Shown here: positions 32,733 to 39,926 of the stretch, piece after piece | Position numbering within the stretch: position 1 is the first letter of the stretch | How the letters are laid out: every line of letters begins with the position of its first letter | From: Nostocales cyanobacterium Centralia_MAG_434 | GTDB taxonomy: Bacteria > Cyanobacteriota > Cyanobacteriia > Cyanobacteriales > Nostocaceae | Direction: 5' to 3' | DNA length: 39,926 nt | NCBI GenBank assembly: GCA_021324415.1 | Contig: JAJPJF010000093.1 | Location: 1 to 39,926 of the forward strand | Notes under the pieces: generated by a model | The model's database searches: none | What the model was told of the DNA's origin: nothing | The model's input: the letters and a program-made list of their open reading frames with translations, nothing else | Position numbers and translations under genes: made by a program

Positions 32733-33279
32733 TTTGAATTCTGATGGGTATTTTACTAACAGTCATTGTAGAAAGTAGTTAGAAGAATCTTTAGATGATG
32801 AACAATATCAGCTATGAGTTAGCAAGAGTCATTAAAAACTGTTAACAAAATTATCTAGACTGACTTCTTACTAAAGTTGATTAATGTTCACTAACTAACT
32901 ATACTCTTAGCTTGTTTTTATCTTCCAACTCTCTTTTCTATCATGGCGTTTTATGTCTTTTACTGCTACTTCCTTTAGGTAGAAAAATAGGTATTGCTAA
33001 ATTTTGTATAAATTATATTTGCATACATTTTGTGGTTAAACCTAAATCCTTGTGGAGACGTAGCATTGCTACGTCTCCACACATCCGTGAATTATAAATT
33101 TATTTTTTGATTTAGCAACGCCGAAATTATATAATTCCTTACTTAAGAACAAACTCAGAACTCAAGAGCCCTTAGCATTGCCTTCTGCCTGTTAGCCGTT
33201 CCCTTCTCATGGCTGTGCTTGACAAGCATCATCTTAATCCCATAATCTCAGACGCTATGAGAGTGTGACAAATAAACTA
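32733..33279. other. Intergenic stretch, 547 bp
   Basis: The gap between the divergent coiled-coil and lipoprotein genes. It contains the GAGACGT-type hairpin at 33051-33081. The rest is AT-rich with no convincing reading frame or RNA that I can see; the promoters of both genes should lie here. Confidence 0.5.
33051..33081. repeat. Hairpin repeat, 15-bp arms, GAGACGTAGCA type
   Basis: TGTGGAGACGTAGCA and TGCTACGTCTCCACA are exact reverse complements around a single T. It is related to the palindrome at 30839-30862 through the GAGACGT(A/T)GCA core. Confidence 0.8.
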
Positions 33280-33915
33280 ATGAAAAAATTAATGCCATTA
33301 CTACTGAGTGCTGTTCTACTCAGTAACACTGTTGCCTGTAGTAAGCCAAGTGATAAGACTAGCAACGCTTCTACAAACACGAACACCTCTACAAGTGGTG
33401 CTAAAGTAGCACAATCCACTGTACCAGCAGGTACTACTTTTGACACTATTCTCAGTCAAGATTTGTCTACTGCTAAAAATAAGAACAATGATCACTTTAC
33501 ACTGAAAGTCAAAAACTCTTTATTGGGGGGAAATTCAACTCTCAAGGATGCTCAGATTCAGGGTCATCTTGAAGACGTGGTCAAAGCTGCTAGAGGCAAG
33601 AAAGCTAGCTTGCATCTCGTAGTTGATGATATTACACTCAAAGATGGTACGGCTTATCCAATTGATGCAACTTTAGTCAACACTCAAGTGGAGACCAAAA
33701 CCAAAGGTAAGTTCATTCAAAATGCTGGCATTATCTTAGGTGGAGTAGTTGCAGGCCATTTTCTTGGTGATAAAGCGAAATTTAAGCACGGTGGTTTAGC
33801 TGGTGGAGCAGCTGCTACTGCTTTTGTTTTGTCTAGTCCTGGTGGTGAAGTTGTTCTCAAAAAAGGAACAGATATTAAATTAAAACTCAAAACCGCTCTT
33901 GATACGACTTCCTAA
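33280..33915 (+). CDS. Probable lipoprotein of unknown function
   Basis: 211 residues from ATG 33280. The N-terminus (KKLMPLLLSAVLLSNTVACS) is a lipoprotein-type signal; TVAC is a slightly atypical lipobox with Cys at residue 20. A Ser/Thr/Asn linker (~21-52) follows, then a domain beginning VPAGTTFDTILSQDLST with LHLVVDDITLKDGTAYPIDA, then a glycine-rich stretch (GIILGGVVAGHFLGDK, GGLAGGAAATAF) and VLKKGTDIKLKLKTAL. The glycine-rich end is like that of outer-membrane-associated 17-kDa-type proteins. Likely anchored in a membrane facing the periplasm. Function unknown. Confidence 0.75.
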   Translation: MKKLMPLLLSAVLLSNTVACSKPSDKTSNASTNTNTSTSGAKVAQSTVPAGTTFDTILSQDLSTAKNKNNDHFTLKVKNSLLGGNSTLKDAQIQGHLEDVVKAARGKKASLHLVVDDITLKDGTAYPIDATLVNTQVETKTKGKFIQNAGIILGGVVAGHFLGDKAKFKHGGLAGGAAATAFVLSSPGGEVVLKKGTDIKLKLKTALDTTS

Positions 33916-33917
33916 CT

Positions 33918-33942
33918 AACCACGCTCTTGAAAAGCGCGGTT
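33918..33942 (+). terminator. Hairpin after the lipoprotein gene
   Basis: AACCACGCT (33918-33926) pairs with AGCGCGGTT (33934-33942) with one mismatch around a 7-base loop, just after the stop. No T-run follows. Confidence 0.5.
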
Positions 33943-33996
33943 CAAACCTCCCCTACCAATGTGTAAAACATACTTGAAGTCTGCCTTTAACAGCTG

Positions 33997-34617
33997 ATGA
34001 CTCATCATTTGATCAGTAACAAAAAGAAATTCTTCGACCTTTGGGCTCCGAGCTATGACTGGCTTTTTCTGAGCGTGTTCTACCAAGCTGTTCATAAACG
34101 TTTGCTTGAATACGTTTATTTACCAGAGCAGCCGTATGTGCTTGATTTAGGCTGCGGTACAGGACGTCTACTAGAACGTCTTGCAAATCAGTTCCCCGAT
34201 TTACGTGGCATTGGATTAGACTTATCTACAGAAATGTTGCGTGTAGCACGACGAAATAATCACCACCGCCCACGGTTAATTTATATTGAGGGTAGAGCAG
34301 AGTCTCTTCCCTTTGCTAGTAGCCAGTTTGATGCTGTTTTTAACACTATAAGTTTCTTACACTATGCTGAACCTCAACAAGTATTTGCTGAGGTCGCGCG
34401 AGTACTAAATCCAGGTGGACGTTTTTATTTAGTAGATTCAACAGTGGCTAACCAAGCCGAACAAAAGCTGATGGCAGTCACCAAGGGTGGAATAAAACTC
34501 TATAGCCCAACAAGTCGAGAGCATTTGGGTGTTTGTGCAGGATTATTGTGTTTAGGACATTATTATCTATTAGGTCCTGTCTTACTCACAGTTTTTACAA
34601 AAGCCCCATTGGGTTGA
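33997..34617 (+). CDS. UbiE-like class I SAM-dependent methyltransferase
   Basis: 206 residues. Motif I is VLDLGCGTGRLLERLA, motif II is GIGLDLSTEMLRVARR, and VFNTISFLHYAEPQQVFAEV with LNPGGRFYLVDSTVA completes a Methyltransf_11/UbiE-type fold. The N-terminal FFDLWAPSYDWLFLSVFYQA is typical of quinone and small-lipid methyltransferases. The substrate is unknown. It is about 80 bp downstream of the lipoprotein gene with a hairpin between, and is followed by another long hairpin. Confidence 0.87.
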   Translation: MTHHLISNKKKFFDLWAPSYDWLFLSVFYQAVHKRLLEYVYLPEQPYVLDLGCGTGRLLERLANQFPDLRGIGLDLSTEMLRVARRNNHHRPRLIYIEGRAESLPFASSQFDAVFNTISFLHYAEPQQVFAEVARVLNPGGRFYLVDSTVANQAEQKLMAVTKGGIKLYSPTSREHLGVCAGLLCLGHYYLLGPVLLTVFTKAPLG

Positions 34618-34633
34618 TGACCAATTTGCACTT

Positions 34634-34686
34634 GTCATTGGTCATTTGTCTTTTGTTCTTTGTCCTTCACACAAATGACCAATGAC
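34634..34686. repeat. 16-bp perfect inverted repeat between convergent genes
   Basis: GTCATTGGTCATTTGT (34634-34649) and ACAAATGACCAATGAC (34671-34686) are exact reverse complements around a 21-base T-rich loop. It lies between the convergent methyltransferase and 142-residue-protein genes and can serve as terminator for both. Repeats of the CATTGGTCATTTGTC type are common in Nostocales. Confidence 0.75.
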
Positions 34687-34696
34687 TCTCAGTGAC

Positions 34697-35125
34697 TTAT
34701 TTGCTGGGTTGCAGGAAGCTTGACACATCTGCATGAGCTAACACAACGTCTGGTTCACGCTGGAGAGCCGCATAATATTTTCTGGCAAACGCATTACCTA
34801 CCTCCGATGGCGTGATCAACGTACGAGTATGAGCAATCAAATTTTGGAAATTTTCCAGCGATAAAGGTTCGTCCGCTGAAAGCACTTCATCAATTTGCAC
34901 AATCAGCTCTGAGATGCGATGCAGCCAAGCAAACTGTTCATGCTCAATGACGAGTCGAAGCAGTTCTCCACTCGAGACTCTTCCACGAACCTGTTCGTAA
35001 GTAATGCGTTCTGTGTCTAGCAAACAGGAGTGAAGGTGTAGCAACTTGTTTCGTAAATCGCGTAGATATTGATGTTGACGTATTCGTTGTAAAAGTGTGT
35101 TAGAAGTCAATTGAAGCCCTCCCAT
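34697..35125 (-). CDS. Hypothetical helical protein
   Basis: 142 residues from ATG 35125; a TTG three bases earlier is unlikely. The sequence is mainly helical and charged: LQRIRQHQYLRDLRNKLLHL, ITYEQVRGRVSSGELLRLVI, FQNLIAHTRTLITPSEVGNA. No membrane segment or signal. Family not recognised. Its first nine codons overlap, in another frame, the end of a pirin remnant, so the start region may be recently rearranged. No clear RBS. Confidence 0.6.
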   Translation of the reverse strand: MGGLQLTSNTLLQRIRQHQYLRDLRNKLLHLHSCLLDTERITYEQVRGRVSSGELLRLVIEHEQFAWLHRISELIVQIDEVLSADEPLSLENFQNLIAHTRTLITPSEVGNAFARKYYAALQREPDVVLAHADVSSFLQPSK

Positions 35126-35243
35126 CAAAATAATATTGAATGGCTTGAATAATTTCTGCTTTGGTATTCATTACAAATGGATCGTAGCGAACAACTAGTT
35201 CGTTGCGTGGTACCCCAGCGATAAGCAGCACATCTGATGGTGA
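35100..35243 (-). pseudogene. Remnant of a pirin gene (C-terminal end only)
   Basis: The minus strand encodes SPSDVLLIAGVPRNELVVRY, then DPFVMNTKAEIIQAIQYYFD and GRASIDF before a stop at 35100-35102. This matches the C-terminal end of pirin-family cupins (typically VLLLAGEP, then EPVVxYGPFVMNTxEEIxQAI). The upstream continuation loses resemblance within ~10 codons and runs into the promoter region of the PadR gene, so nearly all of pirin is missing. It overlaps the start of the 142-residue protein in another frame. Confidence 0.7.
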
Positions 35244-35280
35244 TACCCTAAAGTAACATGGCTTTGCTAGACAGTTTCTA

Positions 35281-35298
35281 TATATGATTATTCATATA
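35281..35298. promoter_or_regulatory. Candidate PadR operator
   Basis: TATATGA (35281-35287) and TCATATA (35292-35298) form a perfect 7-bp inverted repeat with a 4-base spacer, in an AT-rich stretch 63-80 bp upstream of the PadR start. AT-rich dyads of the ATAT type are usual for PadR-family binding sites. A second AT-rich block, TTATATATATCAC, follows at 35308-35320. Confidence 0.45.
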
Positions 35299-35360
35299 AT
35301 AGCATAGTTATATATATCACAAATAGTGCTTCCACAACTGTACTTGCGGAAAACCCCCCT

Positions 35361-35894
35361 ATGTCGCTAGCACATACAATTCTAGGTCTCCTGCAGCAAC
35401 AAGAAATGACAGGCTATGACCTGAAAACAAGCTGCTTTGATCAATTTATTGCTCACTTGTGGCCTGCAGATCAGGCACAAATTTATAGAACCCTCGATAA
35501 ACTAGTTGACCAAGGCTGGATTACTTGTAACATTGAGATTCAGCTCGATCGCCCTAACCGTAAAGTCTGTAGTATGACTGAAGCAGGAAAAGCCGAATTT
35601 ATACGGTGGCTTCAATGTTCTCAGCCTTTACCGAATTTACGAGACCCCTTACTTGTGCAGTTATTTTTTGCAGCACAGTTACCGAATGAAGCTATCATTC
35701 AACTTCTAGAACAACAGCTAGTTGCACGTATTGAAAAGCTCACGGAGTGTAAAAATGTGGAGCTACCGCTTAGTGAGCGGTTTGTCAGTCGTGAGCAGAT
35801 GATGCAACGGCTTGTATTCGACTTAGTGATTCGAAGAGAACAGACTTACATTGATTGGTTAAAGACAGCTATGGATATGATTCGCCATCACTAA
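35361..35894 (+). CDS. PadR family transcriptional regulator
   Basis: 177 residues. The N-terminal winged helix is SLAHTILGLLQQQEMTGYDL through IYRTLDKLVDQGWITCNIEI and KVCSMTEAGKAEFIRWL, the PadR pattern. The C-terminal ~80 residues are the Vir_C/PadR_C-type helical dimerisation region (LIRREQTYIDWLK-like). PadR proteins usually repress genes for phenolic or toxic compounds. The pirin remnant just upstream on the opposite strand may have been a former target. A candidate operator lies at 35281-35298. Confidence 0.9.
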   Translation: MSLAHTILGLLQQQEMTGYDLKTSCFDQFIAHLWPADQAQIYRTLDKLVDQGWITCNIEIQLDRPNRKVCSMTEAGKAEFIRWLQCSQPLPNLRDPLLVQLFFAAQLPNEAIIQLLEQQLVARIEKLTECKNVELPLSERFVSREQMMQRLVFDLVIRREQTYIDWLKTAMDMIRHH

Positions 35895-36040
35895 GCGTTC
35901 TGTTTATTGTCGAACAACTGCATAAGTTAATTTTGCCGTTATCTATCAAGGATATAGAAAGCAAATCTGTTGAGCTTCCGTTTAGTGATGTTACTAAGGC
36001 TGATCTCACATCATCATGCTTTTATCAACCTGTAAGTGCT

Positions 36041-36523
36041 ATGCAGTATGTCTTTATGAACAATACCCTGTGTAAACCCAAATCAACAAATCCTAAAATT
36101 AAAAATCGCAAATTTACCAATCAAACGCCATCGCTCATCTTCGTCGGTAAAGGAGAAGCAAATTTATCATTTTGGAAATTTGAGGAACAGACAAATAACT
36201 ACCTCAAGTTGTTGTGGCAATATGACCGTCCAGCAATCTTATTGAGCGAATTACCAACAACTCACTTGTCTAATAATAGCTCCTTGTGGCAAGTAACACT
36301 TGATCTGGCTATAGGGTTTCGATACAAGGCCAGTCGGCGATTCACTGCATACGGACAACAACAAGTGCAATTGATTATGCTATCTTATGACAATCAAGGC
36401 TTGCTTATGAGCAGCAACTACGCCAGTGCCAAATATCTCAGTGAGGCAGTAGCTAGAGCAATAGCCAAAGAACTGATGCAATTGTCTGAAAAACCTGATC
36501 TCTGGGAAATAGCACGACGGTAA
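36041..36523 (+). CDS. Hypothetical protein
   Basis: 160 residues from ATG 36041. The frame is open further upstream into the PadR gene, so the start is uncertain; ATG 36056 is also possible. The conserved-looking part begins QTPSLIFVGKGEANLSFWKF and includes YDRPAILLSELPTTHLSNNS, LDLAIGFRYKASRRFTAYGQ and YLSEAVARAIAKELMQLSEK. No signal or membrane segment. Family not recognised. It lies downstream of PadR and converges with purB. Confidence 0.5.
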   Translation: MQYVFMNNTLCKPKSTNPKIKNRKFTNQTPSLIFVGKGEANLSFWKFEEQTNNYLKLLWQYDRPAILLSELPTTHLSNNSSLWQVTLDLAIGFRYKASRRFTAYGQQQVQLIMLSYDNQGLLMSSNYASAKYLSEAVARAIAKELMQLSEKPDLWEIARR

Positions 36524-36629
36524 GTATAGACGTACGCCTAAGTGAATATAAACGAAAAAGCTTTTGGAAAAAGGGGAGCTAGCGTTGTCGGCAGCTTCCC
36601 CAAACAAGTTTGCTCAAAGCTACAAATTT

Positions 36630-37925
36630 TTAGATACCCAACCTTTGGTAAATCGCTTCCAAATGACTCAGATGGTGTTGGGGATCAAAGCAAGCTTCAA
36701 TTTCTGCTGGAGATAATTTTTGGGTAACACGAGGGTCCTGAATAATTAGGTCGTGGAAATTACCATCTGGCTTATTCCAAGCAGTGTGAGCGGATGATTG
36801 TACAATCGCGTAAGCCTCTTCTCGGCTCATTCCCTTTTCTACTAAAGTCAGTAATACTCTTTGGCTAAATACGACACCGCCATAGCAATTCATGTTTCGC
36901 TCCATGTTTTCAGGATAGACAAGCAGGTTGGTCACCAAGTCAGTTATTTCATGGAGCATGAAATGTGTTAAAATACACGCGTCCGGTAAAATCACCCGTT
37001 CTACTGAACTGTGGGAAATGTCTCGTTCGTGCCATAATGCAATGTCCTCCAAAGCTGCAATGGCGTGGCTACGAATAATTCTTGCCATTCCCGTTAGACG
37101 TTCGGAACGAATCGGGTTACGTTTGTGGGGCATTGCTGAGGAGCCTTTTTGCCCTTTAGAGAAGAATTCTTCAACCTCTAAAACGTCTGTTCTTTGGAGA
37201 TTGCGAATTTCTACAGCAAAACGTTCGATTGATGCTGTCAGTAAGGCTAATTGTTGTACATAGTCAGCATGGAGATCGCGTGAGATCACCTGTGTTGATG
37301 CTGTATCAGGCTTGAGCCCGAGTTTGCGGAGTGCGATCGCTTCAATGCGCGGTTCCGCGTTGGCATAAGTTCCCACTGCACCTGAAATCTTGCCAACTGC
37401 AATTGTTTCACGGAGATTCGTGAGGCGTTGTTGGTGTCGTAACACCTCTGCTAACCAACCAGCTAGCTTAAAACCAAAAGTGATTGGTTCGGCGTGAATC
37501 CCATGGGAACGTCCAACCATTACTGTATAACGATGCTCCCTTGCTTTTTGACGAATTGCCTGAATCAAATCTTCGAGGCGTTGCAATAACACATCCAAGC
37601 TAGCAACTAGCTGTAGTGCTAAAGCTGTATCTAGTACATCTGAACTGGTTAAACCTAGGTGAATATAACGTCCTGCATCACCTACATATTCATTGACATT
37701 TGTTAAGAAGGCAACCACATCGTGGCGGACTTCAGCTTCAATCTCCAGCACACGCTTCGGATCAAAATTTGCTTTCGCTTTAATTTCCTCAACTGCCTCA
37801 GTGGGAATGTAACCCAACTCAGCTTGAGCTTCACAAACAGCAATTTCTACTTGTAACCAGGTCTTTAATTTATAAGTTTCAGTCCACAGGTTGCCCATTT
37901 CGGGCAAGGTATAACGCTCAATCAC
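36630..37925 (-). CDS. purB: Adenylosuccinate lyase
   Basis: 431 residues from GTG 37925, which gives the usual N-terminus IERYTLPEMGNLWTETYKLK and the usual length; a TTG at 37949 adds eight unlikely residues. Fumarase/aspartase superfamily: LGLTSSDVLDTALALQL, GRSHGIHAEPITFG with a catalytic histidine, and the signature GSSAMPHKRNPIRSERL. The enzyme cleaves adenylosuccinate to AMP and SAICAR to AICAR, both steps of purine synthesis. Cytosolic. No linked purine genes are nearby. The plus strand opposite carries only shadow frames. Confidence 0.95.
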   Translation of the reverse strand: MIERYTLPEMGNLWTETYKLKTWLQVEIAVCEAQAELGYIPTEAVEEIKAKANFDPKRVLEIEAEVRHDVVAFLTNVNEYVGDAGRYIHLGLTSSDVLDTALALQLVASLDVLLQRLEDLIQAIRQKAREHRYTVMVGRSHGIHAEPITFGFKLAGWLAEVLRHQQRLTNLRETIAVGKISGAVGTYANAEPRIEAIALRKLGLKPDTASTQVISRDLHADYVQQLALLTASIERFAVEIRNLQRTDVLEVEEFFSKGQKGSSAMPHKRNPIRSERLTGMARIIRSHAIAALEDIALWHERDISHSSVERVILPDACILTHFMLHEITDLVTNLLVYPENMERNMNCYGGVVFSQRVLLTLVEKGMSREEAYAIVQSSAHTAWNKPDGNFHDLIIQDPRVTQKLSPAEIEACFDPQHHLSHLEAIYQRLGI

Positions 37926-38069
37926 AGTCCGCCACGACACAGAATACAACCGTCATATTGTACTGAGAAAAATGGGAAGTCAACATCCAAGTGTTTGTTT
38001 GCTTGATTTTTAACTTTTCTAGATAGTCTTTGAAAAATTGATCTAACATCGCGTGTTCGTGATGATCAG

Positions 38070-38146
38070 AGCATCCCCTGAATGGAATAAGTAGTGCGTT
38101 CGCTTCGCGAAGGCACTACAAAATAAATCTGCAAAATTGGGATGCT
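38070..38146. repeat. MITE-like dispersed repeat, copy 2
   Basis: A 77-bp unit with perfect 8-bp terminal inverted repeats, AGCATCCC (38070-38077) and GGGATGCT (38139-38146). The centre is a GCGTTCGCTTCGCGAAGGC hairpin. In reverse orientation both ends match the element at 1261-1390 closely. No coding capacity. It lies upstream of purB. Confidence 0.75.
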
Positions 38147-38209
38147 TCCACAATAATTGATTACACTCTAGACAAAAACAGTCAGTTGATAGTAATATAA
38201 CCACTTTCA

Positions 38210-38357
38210 ATAAAGAACGCCCCAGTCTTTACTGGGGCTTAGTTGCTTAAACGTTTCCTAAGTCACTATAGTGATCAACTGTACCATTAGGGAATTGGGA
38301 ATTTTACCCAATAAGTTTTGTACAATAAATAACTCCAATACTGGGGTTATTTTTTTT
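38210..38357 (+). ncRNA. Structured intergenic stretch, candidate small RNA
   Basis: Four hairpins follow one another on the plus strand: GCCCCAGT/ACTGGGGC with loop CTTT (38219-38238); TCACTA/TAGTGA (38262-38273), flanked by AGTTG and CAACT; TTGGG/CCCAA (about 38296-38312); and AATAACTCCA/TGGGGTTATT with loop ATAC (38328-38351), followed by seven more T. The last is a good intrinsic terminator with no protein gene ahead of it on this strand. I found no convincing promoter and recognise no known sRNA family. Confidence 0.4.
38328..38357 (+). terminator. Intrinsic terminator on the plus strand
   Basis: A 10-bp stem with one G-T pair, AATAACTCCA (38328-38337) and TGGGGTTATT (38342-38351), loop ATAC, then a run of T to 38357. 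It would end the candidate small RNA. It also overlaps the 3' end of a small minus-strand reading frame. Confidence 0.65.
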
Positions 38358-38484
38358 CACGAATTGCAGAAGTCATCATCCGGCTATCCATCCCCAGCCT
38401 GCTTCGCTGAGGCTCGAGCATTCCGCCGAATCTGGTAATAGCTTCTTGGTTTGTTGGATAACTCTCAGTGAAGCTGGTCAACAT
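38347..38484 (-). CDS. Possible 45-residue small protein overlapping the preceding gene
   Basis: The frame starts at ATG 38484 inside the last codons of the 83-residue membrane protein gene (20-bp overlap) and reads LTSFTESYPTNQEAITRFGG, then MLEPQRSRLGMDSRM, ending AIREKK. The overlap would allow translational coupling. The composition is protein-like, but no homologue is recognised and its end overlaps a plus-strand terminator. Confidence 0.3.
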   Translation of the reverse strand: MLTSFTESYPTNQEAITRFGGMLEPQRSRLGMDSRMMTSAIREKK

Positions 38485-38716
38485 GCTTGGTAAGAGTTTC
38501 CTCTTGATCTCGTTGTTTCTTCAGTTGTCGAATTGATTCTTGACTAGCTCCAAATAACAATCCTGCTACGGCACCGATAACAGCATATTTCTGATCCATA
38601 TGTTGATACATTTCTCCTGTGTACTGAGTCGGTGCAACACTGGCCAGAACCAAACCTAACCCTGCCCCAAGGATGGAAGTGACAACACTGGAGAAGATGA
38701 TAAGCCGAGTATTCAT
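38465..38716 (-). CDS. Small membrane protein of unknown function
   Basis: 83 residues from ATG 38716, with GGAG ten bases upstream; a TTG at 38734 is less likely. Two hydrophobic segments: LIIFSSVVTSILGAGLGLVL (~5-25) and VIGAVAGLLFGASQESIRQL (~46-60). The C-terminal tail is charged (KKQRDQEETLTKHVDQLH). The glycine-rich helices suggest a small inner- or thylakoid-membrane protein. Family not recognised. Confidence 0.6.
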   Translation of the reverse strand: MNTRLIIFSSVVTSILGAGLGLVLASVAPTQYTGEMYQHMDQKYAVIGAVAGLLFGASQESIRQLKKQRDQEETLTKHVDQLH

Positions 38717-39144
38717 TTGTTTTTTACTCCACAAGATTTGTGCTTAGCTGTTAAAAGCAGACGAGTTTGGGTTGGTATCTCTAGGAAGAGATTCAGCACT
38801 TTATTATTGAAATCCAGCTTTCATCTCAAGTATCTCAGTTACTAACTAAAAACCGATTAAAATGCAACTTTATTTAATATTTCTTATGCTTCTTTTAACC
38901 TTTGAGCAGTGAAGCATGCTGACTTAGAAAAATTAAATTTAATTAATGAAATCTCTTTACAAATGTAAAGAATGAAAAGTCAGACCTAGGGCAGAGTATA
39001 GGTGACAGTCATTGCAATATGCTGATCAGGTTAGTTGAAAATAATCGTCACTTGAAAAACTAAAATAAAAAAATGTCAGTTTGGAATCAAGTTATGTAGA
39101 TTATTTCCACTAAAAATATACTAATACAATGAGGGCTAAAAAGA
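38717..39144. other. Intergenic stretch, 428 bp
   Basis: An AT-rich gap between the divergent small membrane protein and dehydrogenase genes. No reading frame, RNA or strong repeat was seen. It should contain both promoters. Confidence 0.5.
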
Positions 39145-39926
39145 GTGCAGAAAATCGCCTATCTAGGGTTGGGAATTATGGGCACCGGCATGGTTAAAAA
39201 CCTGCTAAAAGCCAATTATAAGGTTACCGTTTGGAATCGAAATCCAAAGCGATGTGAGCCGTTGGTTGAGTTGGGTGCAAGCCAAGCGGGTACACCTGCT
39301 CAAGCATCTCACGCTGCCGATGTCATCATATACTGCCTCAGCAATGAAGCCGCTGTAGATGAAGTTGTATTTGGTGAGAATGGTGTGCTCTCTGGTGTAC
39401 ACGCTGGTCAGATCGCCATTGATATGAGCACTGTTCATCCTAACACTAGTCTTCGGGAAGCAGACGCTTACCGTCAGAAACAGGTTGAATTTCTTGATGC
39501 TCCAGTCTTTGGGAGTAAAAACGAATCTGCAGCAGGGGGACTGTGGATTTTGGTTGGTGGTAAGGCAGATGTGTTAGAACAAGTTATACCAATTCTCAAC
39601 TCCATGGGTGAGGCCATTCACCATATGGGCGATACAGGTAAAGGTGCCGCGATGAAATTGGTCGGCAACTTGATTGTGGCATCTCAAATTGAAGCGTTAG
39701 GTGAAGCGATGGTCTTAGCGACTAAAGCGGGGCTCAATTCTCAAGACGTGTTGAATGTACTGCATGAGGTAGATTTTCGTTCACCTCTGTTTGATGGTAT
39801 TGGTGCTATGTTGACAAAGCGAGATTTTAGTCCTAGCTTTGCACTCAAGCTGATGTTGAAAGATGCCAATTTAATTGCTCGGTTTGCCGAGGATCTCAAC
39901 TCTCCGATCCCCGCTGCGGCCATTGT
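39145..39926 (+). CDS. NAD(P)-binding beta-hydroxyacid dehydrogenase, 3' truncated by window edge
   Basis: The first 260 residues are visible, from GTG 39145 with GAGG about ten bases upstream. Rossmann motif [20 protein letters not shown] at the N-terminus; the cofactor pocket [15 protein letters not shown], with Arg after the second strand, suggests NADPH; substrate loop [15 protein letters not shown]; catalytic lysine in [14 protein letters not shown]; then [18 protein letters not shown]. This is the 3-hydroxyisobutyrate dehydrogenase / glyoxylate-succinic semialdehyde reductase family. The DAPVxGSKxxAxxG form of the loop is closer to the glyoxylate reductase (GLYR) branch. The C-terminal ~30 residues are beyond the window. 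Confidence 0.9.
   Translation, partial: MQKIAYLGLGIMGTGMVKNLLKANYKVTVWNRNPKRCEPLVELGASQAGTPAQASHAADVIIYCLSNEAAVDEVVFGENGVLSGVHAGQIAIDMSTVHPNTSLREADAYRQKQVEFLDAPVFGSKNESAAGGLWILVGGKADVLEQVIPILNSMGEAIHHMGDTGKGAAMKLVGNLIVASQIEALGEAMVLATKAGLNSQDVLNVLHEVDFRSPLFDGIGAMLTKRDFSPSFALKLMLKDANLIARFAEDLNSPIPAAAI

Noticed and set aside
32912-33097. 61-codon plus-strand frame in the 547-bp gap
   Set aside because: Its end is formed by the GAGACGT hairpin repeat and the rest is low-complexity hydrophobic sequence without an RBS.
36928-37263. 111-codon plus-strand frame opposite purB
   Set aside because: Shadow frame within a well-supported housekeeping gene.

Overview
The window is a chromosomal stretch of a cyanobacterium, most likely a filamentous Nostocales-type organism. 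The evidence is photosynthetic-lineage genes (a Psb34/Ssl1498-type protein, and a ferrochelatase with a C-terminal chlorophyll-binding-like helix), frequent HIP1 octamers (GCGATCGC), and several hairpin repeats of the kind scattered through Nostocales genomes. No rRNA, tRNA, CRISPR array or transposase gene was seen.

Region 1 (1-16.7 kb) is the accessory part and looks like a lipid/polyketide biosynthetic cluster. In order it carries the 3' end of a modular PKS (dehydratase then ACP), a stand-alone thioester reductase, an SRPBCC/cyclase-like protein, a flavin-dependent halogenase-like enzyme, a seven-bladed SBBP propeller protein and a fatty acyl-AMP ligase. A divergent TetR regulator follows, then a tight plus-strand run of HlyD-type adaptor, two ABC-2 permeases, FabF, FabH and FabZ. 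The inferred logic is that FAAL activates a fatty acid, the PKS and dedicated Fab enzymes extend or supply the acyl chain, the thioester reductase releases it as aldehyde or alcohol, the halogenase and SRPBCC protein tailor it, and the adaptor/permeases export it. A long perfect palindrome between the TetR gene and the exporter/fab operon is the probable switch. I do not recognise this exact combination as a named pathway.

Region 2 (16.8-21.4 kb) holds an aldo/keto reductase with its own TetR gene, a Ca2+/H+ antiporter-like protein and two small cyanobacterial proteins of unknown function. Region 3 (21.4-28.4 kb) has a psb34-like gene, a membrane zinc-ribbon protein, a YjbQ-family protein, an RluA-type pseudouridine synthase, a PPC/DUF296 protein, an RsmB-like rRNA methyltransferase and a GT2-GtrA glycosyltransferase.

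Region 4 (28.5-34.7 kb) mixes small membrane or stress proteins (GlsB/YeaQ-type, phage-holin-4-type, PMP3/YqaE-type, a helical coiled-coil protein, a lipoprotein) with two SAM methyltransferases and ferrochelatase. Region 5 (34.7-39.9 kb) has a small conserved-looking protein, the decayed C-terminus of a pirin gene, a PadR regulator, a hypothetical protein, purB, a structured intergenic stretch that may encode a small RNA, a small membrane protein, and the 5' part of a beta-hydroxyacid dehydrogenase that runs off the right edge.

Intergenic DNA is rich in palindromic elements. They include two copies of one MITE-like element near the two ends of the window and in opposite orientation, a 48-bp perfect palindrome, and members of the GAGACGT-type hairpin repeat.
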